Assembly: GCA_950022655.1 (NCBI GenBank)
Contig: OX465579.1
Location: 18,327,088 to 18,391,087 of the forward strand
Reading direction: 5' to 3'
Origin: Alentia gelatinosa
Lineage: Eukaryota > Annelida > Polychaeta > Phyllodocida > Polynoidae
Length of the DNA: 64,000 bases
Positions 1 through 9,546 of the stretch are shown one piece after another. The notes beneath the pieces were generated by a model. It was not told the DNA's origin. It did not search any database and worked only from the letters and a program-made list of their open reading frames with translations. The position numbers and the translations under genes are program-made. Positions within the stretch are counted from its first letter, which is position 1. Each line of letters begins with the position of its first letter.

Positions 1-345
1 CGTATGCGCCAGTTATATGGCAGAGCGGAGCATACAACATATCTGTTTGCTCTGGGTATAGTGATACAACTCCCTATGTGTTTTCTATGGACACCTTGTA
101 GTAGGTGGATATATCTGTATGTCCATGGTATGGTGATACATGCTCCCAATATGTTTTCTATGGACACTTTGGGTTAGCTGGATATATATGTGTGTGCTTG
201 GGGTATGGTGATACACGCTCCCTATGTGTTTTCTATGGACACTTTGGATTAGCTGGATATATGTGTATGCTCGGGGTATGGTGATACACACTCCCAATGT
301 GTTTTCTATGGACACTTTGTATTAGGTGGATAGTAAACACTTGTA
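1..345. repeat. Four-unit 73-75 bp tandem array of a mobile-element end
   Basis: The motif TTTTCTATGGACAC recurs at 81, 154, 229 and 302, with spacings of 73, 75 and 73 bases. Each unit also carries a TATGGTGATACA-like segment and a GGTGGATA or GCTGGATA segment. This is the same sequence as the 'cap' end of the hairpin element at 27030-27330. The array ends about 30 bases before the splice acceptor of the MYT exon at 376, so it sits in the upstream intron. Expansion of a transposon end into a minisatellite is the simplest reading. Confidence 0.75.
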
Positions 346-375
346 TTAACCAACATTCACACTTTCTCCTCCCAG

Positions 376-1089
376 CCGTGCTGCCGTCGGCCGCCAAGGG
401 TTCAGACCGTGTCCTGCGGCCTATGATCCTCACCAAGCAGCTGGACCTGCCGCAAGGTTACGGCGAGTACTCCTACGTGTCGCCGACCACCCCGCGCACC
501 AACCTGGCCAAGGAGTTGGAGAAATACAACCGGCCGCCGCCCAGCGACTACCACTACGGCAAGCAGCAGCCCATCGCGCCCAAACCCAAGGACCCGGCCA
601 GCCCCAACAGCAGCAGCAGCGGCAACCTTAGCGGCGGTATCGTTCCTGGGGTGAGCGCCGCGACGGTGGCGCCGCCGGCGACGGGAGCGGGAACGACGGG
701 GACGCCCGCAGCGGTGACGTCATCCGCAGCGATTAATATGCCGGAGCGGCCGAATATCCTGAGTAAACGGCCGCATTATAAGCCGCAGTACCGCTACGAC
801 CCGCAGGTGCCGATGAATTTGTCGGTGAAGGAGGCGGGGGACGCGGGCCCGACGCCCGACGGGAGTGAGACGCTGGATCTGAGCATCAAGAAGGAGGTGG
901 GCGCGGGACAGCGTCCCACGGTGCTCGTCAACCCGCAGGTGCACGACGAGATACAAGAGGAGCCGATGGACTTCTCCACTAAGCCCGTGCCCTCCACGCC
1001 TGGTGTCATGCACTCTCCTGCACTGAGTCAAGTGCTTGGCCAGCAGTGTGCAAGCCCCCCACTACATCACCACATACCACAGCAGCAGC

Positions 1090-1123
<34 letters not shown>

Positions 1124-1900
1124 GCAGCAGCAGCAACAACAGTTGGTGCAGCTTCCCACAACCTCACCCATGCATTCGCCACGGAGTTCCCAACTACCGG
1201 CCACGCAGCAGATGATGCCGCATTGCCCACAGTCACCCATGACCGGACAACCCATCAAGACTGTTCAATCGCCAATGCCGGTCCCTTCGCCCATGCCGGT
1301 CCAGTCCCCCATGCCGGTCCAGTCCCCCATGCCAGTTCAGTCGCCTATGCCGGTGCAGTCGCCCATGCCAGTTCAGTCACCCATGACGGTGCAGTCGCCC
1401 ATGCCGGGACAGTCGCCCATGCCCGTGCAGTCTTCTTCGAATATGTCTGTTCAGTCGCCCATGACCGGGCAATCGCCAATGTCGGTGCAGTCGCAAATGT
1501 CAGTGCAGTCCTCTGTACCTGTGCAGTCGCCCATGTCGGTGCAGTCGCACATGTCGGTCCAATCTCCCATGCCTGTGCAATCGCCCATGCCTGTTCAGTC
1601 GCCTATGGGTCAACAACAGCAACAACAACAACAGCAGCAGCAACAACAACAACAGCAACAGCAGCAACAACAACAGCAACAACAACAGCAGCAGCTGCCG
1701 ACCATGTCCCCGATGCAGGTTGTCCTGTCGTGCCAGCTTCAAGCCAGTGTTCAGCCACTGCAGCAGATGACTTCTCCAGTCGAACAACACATGGAGACCT
1801 CGCTAGGGACACCTACAGGCAATGATGCGCAACAAGATGCAACGAACAAACACGACTTCAGTTCGATGTCGCCTCTACCAGACGAGGGGGATGAATATAG
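376..1900 (+). CDS. MYT1: MYT1-family transcription factor, large internal exon (MYT1 domain, polyQ, CtBP-like motifs)
   Basis: MYT1, MYT1L and ST18 are neural C2HC zinc-finger regulators that recruit corepressors. The exon follows a pyrimidine tract and CAG at 373-375 and ends at GTCAGT (1901); it enters in phase 1 and leaves in phase 2. The first 75 codons resemble the MYT1 domain, with a K-Q-L-x-x-P-Q-x-Y-G motif and [14 protein letters not shown]. Three CtBP-type motifs follow: PMNLSVK (810-830), TLDLSIK (870-890) and PMDFSTK (963-983). Vertebrate members carry a similar TLDLS motif. A first glutamine run (about 1081-1141) is followed by about 19 six-residue QSPMPV-type repeats and a second glutamine run (about 1611-1695). 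The reading frame stays open upstream of 376, but that part is the tandem repeat and is taken as intron. The true N-terminus lies left of the window. One ancestral gene is expected outside vertebrates, so the symbol stands for the family. Confidence 0.9.
1081..1141 (+). repeat. CAG/CAA repeat, first polyglutamine tract
   Basis: Mixed CAG and CAA codons give a run of about 22 glutamines inside the MYT exon. CAA interruptions would slow expansion. The same bases read in other frames give Thr-, Ala- or Val-rich shadow ORFs. Confidence 0.9.
1264..1613 (+). repeat. 18-bp coding minisatellite (QSPMPV repeat)
   Basis: About 19 copies of an 18-base unit encode Q-S-P-M-P/S/T-V. Interior copies are diverged and one is eight residues long. 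Every unit keeps the reading frame. Ser-Pro in almost every unit makes it a candidate substrate for proline-directed kinases; that function is inferred. Confidence 0.9.
1611..1695 (+). repeat. CAG/CAA repeat, second polyglutamine tract
   Basis: A run of about 27 glutamines in mixed CAA and CAG codons directly follows the QSPMPV minisatellite. Confidence 0.9.
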
Positions 1901-2324
1901 GTCAGTGCACATAATGTCTCTGTTTAGTAAAAGGGTTATTTTCGATCGATGTAGCTCTTTATCATAACCCTCATATAAATCTCCATACTTATTTTCTTAA
2001 TTTCCATACTTAACATGGTGTGACTGTATGCCATGGTTATGCCATAGAATATTTATATGTCACGTGTAACATATGAAGTTAAGAACATATGACGGGGTAC
2101 GAAAAAATCTGAACGTCACTCAATTCCATATGATTGCTTACATGGCGTTCTTTGTCTTCCACCACACATATCACTCAGCTATGCTTCTTGAAATCATTCT
2201 ACAAAGACAATTCACACCATATAAACAATCAAATGAAATTTTGTAATGTTTCTTGATATTACTTATCCCTGCTCCAATGACACTTCCCTGTAAAATCCAC
2301 ACAGTAATTGATCCAATATTATCC

Positions 2325-2773
2325 CAAGAGGAATCACATCCCTCTTTATCCATGCAGCAATATCCCCATGTGTTCTCATATGGTAATCCACCCCTGTTTA
2401 TCTATGCAGTAACATCCCCATGTGTTCTCATATGGTAATCCACCCCTGTTTATCTATGCAGTAACATCCCCATGTGTTCTCATATGGTAATCCACCCCTG
2501 TTTATCTATGCAGTAACATCCCCATGTGTTCTCATATGGTAATCCACCCCTGTTTATCTATGCAGTAACATCCCCATGTGTTCTCATATGGTAACCTATC
2601 CCTGTTTATCCATGCAGTAATATCCCCATGAGTTATCATATGGTAATCCACCCCTGTTTATCTATGCAGTAACATCCCCATGTGTTCTCATATGGTAACC
2701 TATCCCTCTTTATCCATGCAGTAATATCCTCATGTGTTCTCATATGGTAACCCATCCCTGTTTTTCCCTGCAG
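2325..2773 (+). repeat. Exact 52-bp tandem array ending in the splice acceptor of the first finger exon
   Basis: The acceptor-like TGCAG ends at 2357, 2409, 2461, 2513, 2565, 2617, 2669, 2721 and 2773: nine units, each exactly 52 bases apart. Each carries CATGTGTTCTCATATGG, a C/T-rich stretch and TTTATCYATGCAG followed by TAAYAT (CAAT in the first unit). The ninth CAG is the acceptor of the exon at 2774. Each unit also has ATATGGTAA, which resembles a 5' splice site 25 bases after its acceptor copy. Confidence 0.92.
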
Positions 2774-2959
2774 TAACATGTCCCAGTCACCACGGGGCAC
2801 CAAGCCGTTGTCGCCACGTGGGAAGGAGCTCGTCCAGTGCCCAACTATCGGCTGTGACGGGATGGGCCACGTCTCGGGTAACTACGCCACTCACCGCAGT
2901 CTCTCGGGCTGTCCTCACGCTGACCGAGCCATGGTACAGGCCTCGCAGGTGGAGCAAAA
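2774..2959 (+). CDS. MYT1: MYT1-family exon with C2HC finger A
   Basis: This 186-base exon is in phase 2 at both ends and lies between CAG (2771-2773) and GTAAGC (2960). Its first base completes a Ser codon with the previous exon. About 20 Ser/Pro/Lys-rich residues lead into a CX4CX4HX7HX5C finger at 2838-2912. The finger keeps the family's C-D-G-x-G-H and T-H-R-S-L-S-G-C-P signatures. These zinc fingers bind AAGTT-type DNA sites. The length is a multiple of three, so skipping the exon would keep the frame. Confidence 0.93.
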
Positions 2960-2989
2960 GTAAGCCTCCCGCTCCATAACACTCTGTGC

Positions 2990-3235
2990 ATGCTCTTTTT
3001 TATTACCATTATTATTGTTATTATCATTATTATTATCATTATTATCATGATTATAATTATCATGATTATCAATATCATTTTCATTGTTATCATTTTATTA
3101 TCATAATTATTATTATCATTTTATTATATCCTTATTATCCTTATTATGATTTTCATTATCGTCATCATTATTATTATCATCAATATTATGATCGTGGTCA
3201 TCATTATTGTTATTAATTTTATTATCATCATTCTA
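2990..3235. repeat. ATT/ATC-rich microsatellite tract
   Basis: The intron after finger A holds about 240 bases of imperfect TTATTATCATTA repeats. Short spurious ORFs on both strands here reflect composition only. Confidence 0.9.
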
Positions 3236-3584
3236 ATTCTAGCATTTTGACCAATTTGTATAGTCATGGAAATTATAGATTCTTGTATAAGTTTCAATTT
3301 TGATTATTTTTTCCAAATTAAGGATGGATTCTGATATAATTGTGTCGTAATTATGAATTTGTAAATTATGTTACCATAGCACAGTTAATAGTATACATGA
3401 ATGATATTGGGTTGACATTTCTTACTGAATAATTACCAAGGATCCGTTGATTTCTCCAAACCAAAAAACTCAGATAAGACTAGGTTTTTACTTTGTTTTT
3501 ATTTTTGATTCAAAGAAGTAGTGACAAAAGTACATTCCCCATATAGTGCTCTTCTAGGAACCAGTCAACGGACAAAATTACATA

Positions 3585-3765
3585 GGGTTTCCGTTATGAA
3601 GATGAAAAATACTGACAGATTAGGTTATTCTTCTTAATGATATGTTGGATGTATGATGGTTTGACTACGAGATGTTGCCTCCATGTACGTAGTGAACTCA
3701 CCGGCCCGTAAACACTCGGCTGGGAAGATACCGACAGCTGTGCTTGACAATAAACCCATAAAAAC
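3585..3765. repeat. Intronic repeat, copy 1 of a direct pair
   Basis: The segment from TTATGAAGATGAAAAATACT to GACAATAAACCCATA recurs at 4905-5080 in the same orientation with modest divergence. The copies are about 1.3 kb apart and flank the finger B exon. The element is unidentified. Confidence 0.75.
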
Positions 3766-3972
3766 AATGGCAGGTAACAACAAAATACAGGTGCGGTGAA
3801 CAAAACACCAGGTGTCTCAGGTCATATGACTCTGGCAGTTATTAAATGTTCTTTTACTAGAGTAAATTTCACGACATCTCCTGTCGGGTCCAGGAGTAGT
3901 AGTTATCTACCTGGCTGCTGCTATGTGGCACTGTTTGACCTTTGTCTGACCTTGGTTTCTTTGTGATGGCAG

Positions 3973-4122
3973 GTGTCCCACCCCCGGCTGTGACGGATCT
4001 GGTCATGTGACCGGAAACTATGCGTCACACCGAAGCCTGTCGGGATGTCCGCGTGCCAACAAGCCCAAGAAATTCCCGCTCAAAGATGGGGAGAAACCTG
4101 GCGAAGCGCCCGAGCCATTGAA
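3973..4122 (+). CDS. MYT1: MYT1-family exon with C2HC finger B
   Basis: This 150-base exon is in phase 2 at both ends, between GGCAG (ends 3972) and GTGAGT (4123). The finger occupies 3974-4048 with all five zinc-ligand-type Cys and His positions of CX4CX4HX7HX5C present and the sequence [14 protein letters not shown] Lys/Pro/Glu-rich linker follows. The downstream donor region is duplicated at about 4309. Confidence 0.93.
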
Positions 4123-4430
4123 GTGAGTACAGCAACAGGCAAATCTCAAACATGATCACATCTTTTAACATAAGGCTACTCAAATAATATACCAACTTGT
4201 TTCTCATCACCAAGCCATGGAAAATATAACGAGGGCGCTTTTTTATTTATTTTTTTTTCTATTTTTTTTTTGCTAGATCAAAGATTGCTTTTGAAAGTGT
4301 CAAAAAACAATGAAGTGAGTACAGCCAGAGGCGAATCTCTGACAGGATCACGTCTTTTGACATAAGGCCACTCAAAAAAATATCAACTTGTTTCTTATGA
4401 CCAAGCCATGAAAAATATGACGAGGACTTA
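4115..4430. repeat. Tandem duplication that copies the finger B donor site
   Basis: Bases 4115-4236 (TGAAGTGAGTACAGC, later CCAAGCCATGG) recur diverged at 4309-4427. The second copy includes an intact TGAA|GTGAGT at 4315, 192 bases after the real donor. Use of the distal site would read TGA directly after the normal exon end. Confidence 0.85.
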
Positions 4431-4904
4431 TCAGACATACTTATTTAGGTCCTATCTTGCACTTTGGCCTGGAACAGAGAGTGTCCACTTACATGCTGGT
4501 CTACTTAGATACACACAATACCGTGTTGAGTGCATCCCTGACATCAGGAGCTTTGATTTGATACCTAATACACATACCTCTTATAATTTCTAGCAAGGTT
4601 CATCTTATGAAAAACCAAAATTCTAAAAACGATTTTGCTGATGCGCGCGGTGATGAGAAACAAGTTTGTATTTTTAGTGGCCTAAAACAGCGTATATTTC
4701 CTTCGAGAAGTGCACTGAGAGATGTGGAATCTGCAATTCAGCCGATTTTAAAATTTGTATTCAGCCGATTTTAAAATAACCAATATATTCAAGACTATCG
4801 CCTACATCATGTAGAAATAGTGGAAATCCTCAAATCACACGTCAAATTTTTTATATTCAAATTTGTTTCATTTCTCTGGACCTCGACTTCATAATCTAGA
4901 CGGT

Positions 4905-5080
4905 TTCCATTATGAAGATGAGAAATTACTGAAATATCAGGTTATTCTCCTTAATGATATCTTGGATGTATGATGGTTTGACTGCAAGATGCTGACTCCA
5001 TATACGTGGTGAATTCACCTGCCTGTAAAACTCGGCTGGGAAGATATCAACAGCTATGCTTGACAATAAACCCATATAAT
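4905..5080. repeat. Intronic repeat, copy 2 of a direct pair
   Basis: Direct copy of 3585-3765; it keeps GATGTATGATGGTTTGACT and CTCGGCTGGGAAGATA. Confidence 0.75.
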
Positions 5081-5128
5081 AGTAACGTATATGAGATATA
5101 TATGCTCAGAACATCAAGGGCCCAGCTT

Positions 5129-5617
5129 AAAGGCATATCGAACAATTTTGCTTGAAAATCAAAACCCATGTCAAGTCCCTGAAAATCTAATATGATGATC
5201 TCTAATTGTTGTGGAAAACATATCTAACTTAAAAATCGGGGGTTACCGTGCTTTTTTTATCTAGATTATAATTATATTGCAATAGAATTATATAGAGGTT
5301 CTAAAAAGTTGATTTCCACGTAGTAAAGCCCATGTCATTTTCTCTAATCTTTTACAGAATATATATTAAATGTGTAGTACTTTATATGTAGATTTTGATA
5401 ATCATAGGTCACCGTCTTTGTTTTTGAGAGAATTAAAGATAACTATACATTTTCTATGTAAATCGGTCCGATGTAAATTGGTCTAAATTACCTATTGCGT
5501 TGTAAATCAATCATTTGATATAAGTATAAGTCAGGGTAACCGGTTTGAATTGATAATTGTCAGAATTTGAAAATCACGAGGTGGCGCCACTGTGAATTGT
5601 AGGATATGCCTTTAAGC
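5129..5617. mobile_element. TTAAAGGCATATC terminal-inverted-repeat element
   Basis: It starts TTAAAGGCATATCG and ends GGATATGCCTTTAA, giving inverted termini of about 13 bases that include TTAA. The interior has CCCATGTCAAGTCCCTGAAA and, near the right end, GTGGCGCCACTGTGAATT. TTAA ends fit piggyBac- or Kolobok-type insertion, by inference. No coding capacity is seen, so it is non-autonomous. Related copies are at 30826, 35230, 46086, 50926, 57823, 59925 and 60412. Confidence 0.7.
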
Positions 5618-5879
5618 AGACCCAACCTCCCGCTTGGTCCATTTTGGACTTTGAGGCTGGTAAGAAAATGGGGGTAAGTTTACAGGGCAATACACAATAT
5701 CATTTTACTCCCATCCATCGCTGCAGATTCTCCGAAAGGCAAGTTTTTTTTCCATTCCACATGTTTGTAATGTAAGAAAATAAACCTGGTGATCTAAACG
5801 AAACAAGGCTATAACTGGGACTTTTATACAGATCGTTACCAAAATGGCTGTTATGATGTCTGGGACTTTATTTTCTGAC

Positions 5880-6115
5880 ACCGTGGGGCCGGTTAATAAC
5901 CTAGGATCGTACATGAAGACCCATTTCTGTACCTCGGACAAGGGTCATCGTTTGGTAATACTTAAATTTGTTTGCTAAAGAAATTAGCCGTCCATAAGGT
6001 TGTTCATGAATAAAGTTGACCGACATCGTCCCTGGGTCTCTATGGCATACATAAGAGGGTCTACATGTATGGTCCTAGATTATTAAACGGGCCCCATATT
6101 AACTGCTGTTGTCTG
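5880..6115 (-). repeat. Dispersed repeat, inverted relative to 29120-29260
   Basis: The stretch from the sequence around AACCTAGGATCGTACATGAA to AGCCGTCCATAAGG resembles the reverse complement of 29120-29245. The element is unidentified. Confidence 0.5.
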
Positions 6116-6190
6116 GGAGACCTTACTGAGGACTGCCAGTGGAGCTGGTGACAATATGCTGACTAAGGGATTCTCTGTGGACTCTTGTAG

Positions 6191-6253
6191 GTGCCCCGTC
6201 CCGGGTTGTGATGGTTCTGGCCATGTAACTGGCAAATACCTGACGCACAGAAG
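6191..6253 (+). CDS. MYT1: MYT1-family short exon: first part of C2HC finger C
   Basis: A 63-base exon between GTAG (ends 6190) and GTACTT (6254), phase 2 at both ends. It encodes both cysteines and both histidines of finger C (C-P-V-P-G-C ... G-K-Y-L-T-H-R). The final cysteine is on the next exon, so this finger needs correct joining of two exons. The split is supported by the next exon opening with the family's S-A-S-G-C-P. Confidence 0.9.
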
Positions 6254-6772
6254 GTACTTTCATGTCCAAATACGTACGGCATCCTCATTACATATCTGGG
6301 CTCTCAGCAGACTATCAACATAATTCAAACCTTCAATTACGGATGGGAAACCTCTGTTGGCTTTATTTCATACCTTAAAATATGTATTGTGGGTGTAATT
6401 TCATTTAGATGATATCACGGTGTTAGATTGATATAACTGACCTCAGACTTGAGAAGATTCAAAACATGAAAATATGCAGACAAAGATGTATCCAATCTCA
6501 CTGGCCCGCTGTAAGGAAGGAAGGGACGATTTTCTGTTATACAGGAATGTTTGTCTAAATTTCAATGAGAGCGACATCAATAGATTTGATGTCCATTTAG
6601 AAAAATCCGTCCTAGAATTAGATTGACCCAAGACTATCCTATTTAGTATACTCTCAAAAGGATTATGTGATTTTCGCAAGAGGAACCTCTTCAATTTAGG
6701 TGGATTTGTGAACCATTTGCTGAGAGCTCGGATATCTATAGGATGCAGCTGTTGTATAGATGTGCCTCCATT

Positions 6773-7125
6773 CAGTGCTTTAATTGTATAGATGAATCTA
6801 AGACACAACGCTTCGCCGCCAGCACACTTGAGACACTACTCTTCGTAAATTGGGCGCTACGCCTCATTTTCGCAAGATACCGCAGTGGCCACCTTGGACA
6901 CTGCGCTCCAATTTTATGCTGTGTTTAAGTCCTTGTGACCATCAAACCAGCGTGTAAAAACCCAATCTTGTAACTGCCACCTCTTTAGCTATGACTTTTT
7001 ATTTGGAGTTTCTACATCAATTCTAGACCGAGTTCTGACATAAAATTGAAAGGGTGGCGTAATATTCACTATCCGAATACCAAAGCATGCTGGCAACAAA
7101 GCGAAGTGTCCAGATACCATATAGA
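6773..7125. repeat. Dispersed repeat family C, copy 1
   Basis: Segments such as CACTTGAGACACTA, GGCCACCTTGGACACT, TTATTTGGAGTTTCTA and GCATGCTGGCAACAAAGCG recur in order at 38645-38965 and 39838-40195. It is noncoding here and of unknown class. The rest of this intron up to 7929 shows nothing else recognisable. Confidence 0.75.
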
Positions 7126-7929
7126 CCACTTTCTGTTACAACTGCCCCTTTCTTTTACAACTTTTCTTATATGTCAATACAGGTTGAAGCTATTACAGAA
7201 TAAATGTTGTTTTTTACTTATAACCTGCTTATTGAGAATACTTCGTGCATTCAATGAAACGCTTTCTTATAGATACCATTATGTTGGCAGAATTAAATTA
7301 TTTCCATCACAGGTGCATGCCATATGATACTATTCATAAAACATTTGCATATTTGTATTCTCAGTAAGTTTATTTGTTGTTCCTCGTGTACAGTGTTGTA
7401 ATATGATCTAAGATACTTTCCCCTCAAATCTATGTTTTATAAGATCTAGTTTTCTTCTATTCTCTGGCTTATAGCCTTTGGTGTTGTATACTCTTTTACA
7501 TAAGACGTTGTTTTGCTACCTTTCATCTATGATTGCATGCTATAGGGATATCTCATTTTATGTATTGACTCTCTAGTGATAGATCCTTTCTCACATATAT
7601 TGCTTTATACCGGTAAATTCTCAATTGCTGACACAATGAATAAACTATAATTGCAATTAATTAATGTGGCTTTAGATGTGTCCAAATAGTTCTATTTTCA
7701 ATTCACAGGAGCATACACGTATTTCTCATTATGAAAGCCAAGTATTCCAGATGTCTAGAAGACTAGATTTCCAAACCTTTAGGTCATGGTTTCAGATGAA
7801 GATCCGTTCACAGTGTATCTATATCTTCTGGGTTTTTATTTAGAGTTAGATTAGGCTCAGTTAATAAACCTATTGGGTGAAAAACATGTTTGATGTGACT
7901 TTGATACTAATTGTGTGGATCCTATTCAG

Positions 7930-8061
7930 TGCTTCTGGCTGCCCCATCGCGAACCGCCACAAGATACAGAGGCAGCAGGCCATTGCCAACGGGCTCAGCG
8001 AGGCAGCGCACCACGGCCCCTCGACCATCCTCAACCGACCAATTAAAATGGATGGCCTCAA
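7930..8061 (+). CDS. MYT1: MYT1-family exon: end of C2HC finger C plus linker
   Basis: A 132-base exon between TTCAG (ends 7929) and GTGAGT (8062), phase 2 at both ends. Its start supplies S-A-S-G-C-P, which completes finger C (last Cys codon 7940-7942). A basic then Ala/His/Pro-rich linker follows and ends in a K-M-D-G-L-K segment. Confidence 0.9.
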
Positions 8062-8307
8062 GTGAGTTTCCCTTCTTTTATCATCTACGCTATACAAATA
8101 CCCCATTAGAATGCATGGGGACTCAGTAAACCACAACCCATTGTTTATGAACTGTCAGATGCCATAGCCATGGTATACGGATTCAAATACGGCCTCATAG
8201 CCATGTATATGGGTGGGGAGAGTCTCTTTGTGATAGAGAGCAAAAATATAGTCCCTAGTGACGTTATTGGCTGAGTACACTCAGCTTATAAATACCAAGT
8301 GTTTAGA

Positions 8308-8610
8308 AGGAAACTCATGAGATGGAAATAACTTGGGTCATATTCCACCAAGTATGACGGCGGAGTAATTCACGAGGCAAAGCCGAATGAATTACGTAGC
8401 GGTCAACCAAGGTGCTGTGTGAACCAAGTTATTTTCATCAAGTGAGTTTCTGTTTTTATCTCACCCCATATACTTGATCAGTAACATTATTAATCAATGC
8501 AAAATCTCAACAAAATATTAGCCATTGAGTATTGGGTTCGCTACCTTCACGGCCGTGGAGAATGAGTTCCTAACGTTATACCTAAGGAGACAAATACAGA
8601 GGTGAGATGA
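8308..8610. mobile_element. Bipartite fold-back element (hairpin 8308-8452 + cap 8455-8610)
   Basis: The left arm GGAAACTCATGAGATGGAAA pairs with the right arm TTTTCATCAAGTGAGTTTC. The tip is ACGAGGCAAAGCCGAATGAA. The junction GAGTTTCTGTTTTTATCTC leads to the cap, which ends GAGGTGAGATGA. It lies in the intron between fingers C and D. This is subfamily 1; other copies are at 23205, 25854, 30593 (half) and 31838. Confidence 0.75.
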
Positions 8611-8665
8611 TAGAGGATTCTCCTATTCTTTCGATGAGCTTCATCTAAACTTGATATCCTTGCAG

Positions 8666-8826
8666 CTGCCCTACTCCAGGCTGTGATGGGTCGGGCCACA
8701 CCAACGGGAGCTTCCTCTCACATCGGTCAATGTCGGGATGTCCACATGCTACGCAAGTCATGAAGAAAGCTAAGCTTTCCAATGAGGAGATGGCGAACCT
8801 GCAGATGAAGGCACAGACAGGATTCT
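8666..8826 (+). CDS. MYT1: MYT1-family exon with C2HC finger D
   Basis: This 161-base exon lies between TGCAG (ends 8665) and GTGAGT (8827); it enters in phase 2 and leaves in phase 1. The finger spans 8667-8741 and has the variant [16 protein letters not shown]. In vertebrate MYT proteins an N-G-S-F-L-x-H version marks the last finger. A Lys-rich stretch and a Glu/Met/Gln-rich start of the C-terminal coiled coil follow. Confidence 0.93.
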
Positions 8827-9125
8827 GTGAGTGTTTGCCCCTTTAGTTGATGGTTACTAGGCAACTAGCTGCAAACTCTCATTTACATATTGGTGTTCAA
8901 TATTGTCAAGACCCACAAGACAACCAAGATATTGTATTCTATCTAGTAACCACTTGCAAATATCAACTATTTAGATGTATAGAAAGTAGATATCAACAGT
9001 ACATGTCTATTGATGGTTGGGTGGATATACCATATTAGAGAATCATCTATTCCATCAGTGCATATCTGTATATATTGTTTCCTCTTATTAACTAGAAATT
9101 GCTTCTTTATTGAATACCATATAAG

Positions 9126-9497
9126 TTCAACCTCGTGTAAGTGGACACCTCGCGTAAGCGGTCACCCCGCCTAAGCAGACAGTTATTTCGGTACGAAAAG
9201 GCCTAAAACCCTGTGTAAACGGACGCATCTTACGGACATCTTGGCAAAAATAAATCTATCTGTGTTTTTTATGAGTAAGTGTGAGTATATTCATAGATAA
9301 TACATTTTGAAATGCAAAGTTTGATATCTTCGGATCTAATTAAGATATTGGAAATAGATTTTAGATCTATCATCGCCACACTCTCCCCTACATATCGGTA
9401 TATAACACTTGCATATTGGCCAGGAGGAAACTTGAAAACCACGCCGACACTTTAGCCCGGAACGAAGGGTATCCGCTTGCATGGGGTTTTACTGTAG
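9126..9497. mobile_element. Tigger/pogo-like non-autonomous DNA transposon
   Basis: It begins AACCTCGTGTAAGTGGACAC and ends GTCCGCTTGCATGGGGTTTT. Inverted 'ACCTCG-TAAG-GGACACC' ends are typical of Tigger-type Tc1/mariner relatives. No transposase frame is seen. A related copy starts at 51724. Confidence 0.6.
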
Positions 9498-9546
9498 TCA
9501 AATTCATAGCATCCTTTACATAACTGTATTTTTTCTGGTTTTGCAG

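Noticed and set aside
1046..1825. A 259-codon + strand ORF rich in Ala, Thr and His
   Set aside because: It is the shifted frame of the CAG/CAA and QSPMPV repeats. The MYT frame continues into fingers with matching intron phases.
2325..2773. CRISPR-like regular repeats
   Set aside because: Units are directly contiguous without unique spacers, lie in a eukaryotic intron and include a real splice site.
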